From an uncultured Collinsella sp. (lineage in GTDB: Bacteria; Actinomycetota; Coriobacteriia; Coriobacteriales; Coriobacteriaceae), in the NCBI GenBank assembly GCA_958453575.1, contig CAUDYH010000050.1:1-7995 (forward strand): a stretch of 7,995 bases of DNA. Reading direction: 5' to 3'. This document shows positions 6,489 through 7,995 of the stretch, one piece after another. How positions within the stretch are numbered: the stretch's first letter is position 1; every line of letters starts with the position of its first letter. The notes under the pieces were generated by a model. It ran no database searches and was not told the DNA's origin. It worked only from the letters and a program-made list of their open reading frames with translations. A program made the position numbers and the translations under genes.

Positions 6489-7767
6489 TGCCGAGGCCAA
6501 GCGCGTCACCTCCATCGCCCGCGCCATCAACTGGAGCTATATGTGGCGCCGCCTGATGAGCTACGTCTGGCTCGATCTGTTGCTGTTGGTTATTGCGGTG
6601 GCGATCCTCGTCTATGGATACAACCGGACGCTGCCCAACGGCGCGTTTACCGCAGGATGGATCCCCAGCGCCACCGTTCGCAGCATGTCGCTGACGCCCG
6701 CGCGCGGCTGGGACCTGACAACGCTCACCTATACCGTCGAGCTTGCGCGTACCACCAAGACTTTCCCCCTCGCGCAGGACCTCGTCACGCTATGGCCTCT
6801 CTACCTTGTCGTTGTGGGTTGGCAGGTCATCAGCGTGCTCAACATGCTCGGCGGCGCCCGCCGCGTGCGCCGCACCATGGCGCCGCTCAACGATCTGGCC
6901 CTGCGCGTGGACGAACTCGGCCGCATGCAGCTCTCCGGCGGCAAGATGGAAACGCTGGAGCAGGCCATCGAGCGCGCAAGCGTCGACTCGCCGAGCGTCA
7001 CCACCGGCGACGCCGACCTGGCAAGCATCGAGGTCGCGCTCAACCGCCTGCTGCGCCAGATGCAAGAGGCCAAGCTGCAGCAGATGCGCTTTGTCAACGA
7101 CGCGAGCCACGAGCTGCGCACGCCCATCGCGGTGATTCAGGGCTACGTGAACATGCTCGACCGCTGGGGCAAAGACGACCCGGACGTGCTGGCAGAATCC
7201 ATCGCGTCCCTCAAGGCCGAAAGCGAGCACATGCAGGAGCTCGTGGAACAGCTGCTGTTTTTGGCACGCGGCGATGCCGGGCGCACGGTCCTGCGGCGTG
7301 CGAATACTAACCTGGCCGCACTGGTCGGCGAGGTATGCGAGGAATCGCAGATGATCGATACCGAGCACACGTATCGGCTGGCTTTTGACGCCTTGCTTGC
7401 CAGCGACCCGCGCTGCGACACGCCCGTCGACGTGGCGCTCGTGAAGCAGGCTCTGCGCGTGATCGTGCAAAACGCCGCCAAGTATTCGGACGCGGGCACG
7501 CCCATCTCGTTTGGCGTAGCGCCGGATGCGGGCGCGGGCACGGTCGACATAAGCGTTGAGGACGAGGGCATCGGCATGAACCAGGAATCCGCAGCTCACG
7601 CGTTTGAACGGTTCTACCGCGCCGACAACGCGCGCGATGCCGGCGCGCAGGGCTCGGGTCTGGGGCTCGCCATCGCCAAGTGGATCGTCGACAGCCACGG
7701 CGGCGTCATTGGTGTGACCTCAGTCGAGGGCGTCGGCAGCCGCTTTACGATTCGCCTGCCGCGGTAG
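6472..7767 (+). CDS. Sensor histidine kinase, HisKA/HATPase type
   Basis: The 431-residue membrane kinase autophosphorylates on His and passes phosphate to the regulator upstream. Order of parts: a basic cytoplasmic N-terminus; TM1 (about 31-50); an extracytoplasmic stretch of about 55 residues (51-104); TM2 (about 105-127); a HAMP-like linker (128-200); HisKA with H213 in FVNDASHELRTPIA; then the ATPase domain. The ATPase domain has N334 in the N box (IVQNAAKYSD), the G1 box DEGIGM (364-369), FERFYR and the G2 box GSGLGLAIAK (394-403). All catalytic boxes are intact. The short sensor domain is not a recognised ligand-binding fold. The 17-base overlap with the regulator gene suggests translational coupling. 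A second in-frame ATG at 6541 has GGAG four bases upstream and would remove 23 residues without touching TM1, so the start is not certain. Repeat copy B begins 17 bases past the stop. Confidence 0.95.
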
Positions 7768-7784
7768 GGGCGTCTCTCACGAAT

Positions 7785-7966
7785 CGAAGGTGAATGCTTT
7801 TCCGCGAAGTGAACGACCTATTTTGGACCCCCGAAGCATCCACACTTTTTGACGCCAAAACTGCAGGAAAAACCTTACGAAACCGCAGGAAACGGTGCCT
7901 CCAAAGTGTCGATGCTCCAGGGGTCCGATTTCACTCGTTCACTTCGCGGAAAAGCATTCACCTTCG
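7785..7966 (+). repeat. Palindromic repeat, copy B
   Basis: The ends 7785-7815 and 7936-7966 are perfect 31-base inverted repeats; the left begins CGAAGGTGAATGCTTTTCC. Inner arms 7825-7848 and 7903-7926 (GGACCCC...ACACTTT with AAAGTGT...GGGGTCC) pair at 21 of 24 positions. The 9-by-9 unpaired loop between outer and inner arms is as in copy A. The loop region shows a degenerate direct repeat, CTGCAGG (7861-7867) and CCGCAGG (7883-7889), 22 bases apart; copy A has tcgtggg and ccgcagg at the same spacing. The element lies just after the kinase stop, where such a long hairpin could also end transcription or protect the 3' end of the operon mRNA. There is no coding potential. Confidence 0.9.
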
Positions 7967-7995
7967 TTTTACGGCAGCCCGTCAGTCACCCTCTC
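7967..7995. other. Window end, nothing recognised
   Basis: These 29 bases beyond repeat copy B show no coding start, repeat or promoter that I can support. Confidence 0.5.

Noticed and set aside
6790..7698. A 302-codon minus-strand open frame opposite the histidine kinase
   Set aside because: It has the composition of an antisense shadow, and the kinase on the plus strand has all catalytic boxes.

Overview
The window looks like a piece of a high-GC, Gram-positive (actinobacterial) chromosome. A Coriobacteriia such as Collinsella is my best guess, from codon use, GC-rich signalling genes and gene families; no rRNA or marker gene is present to settle it. It has two parts that differ in character.

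The left part (about 1-4660) is accessory DNA with lower GC and AT-rich intergenic gaps. It starts with the first 110 codons of a VirD4/TraG-type coupling ATPase on the minus strand, preceded in the same operon by an unrecognised 305-residue gene. This suggests an integrative conjugative or mobilizable element that continues to the left of the window. Divergent to that pair is a 477-residue protein. Its N-terminal half resembles the back half of an N6-adenine DNA methylase without visible catalytic motifs, and its C-terminal half resembles a type I restriction specificity (HsdS) target-recognition domain with a coiled coil. Convergent to it, across a shared hairpin, is an AbiE-type antitoxin/toxin pair: an AbiEi-like winged-helix regulator and an AbiEii-like nucleotidyltransferase. 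The antitoxin has a well-formed promoter whose predicted transcript begins at its ATG, so it may be leaderless. The likely theme of this part is cargo and defence genes of a mobile element.

The right part (about 4900-7770) is a compact plus-strand operon: a small UBA-like (DUF4342-type) membrane protein, an OmpR-family response regulator and a sensor histidine kinase that overlaps the regulator gene by 17 bases. A plausible promoter sits at 5016-5043. It carries a direct repeat with 22-base spacing and inverted repeats that could be operators for the regulator itself.

Two copies of a 180-base palindromic repeat bracket the signalling operon, at 4726-4905 and 7785-7966. They align without gaps, are in the same orientation, and are about 75% identical by hand count. 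Each folds into a long hairpin. The outer arm sequences differ between the copies, yet in each copy the two arms still match each other. This covariation is the most unusual structural signal in the window.
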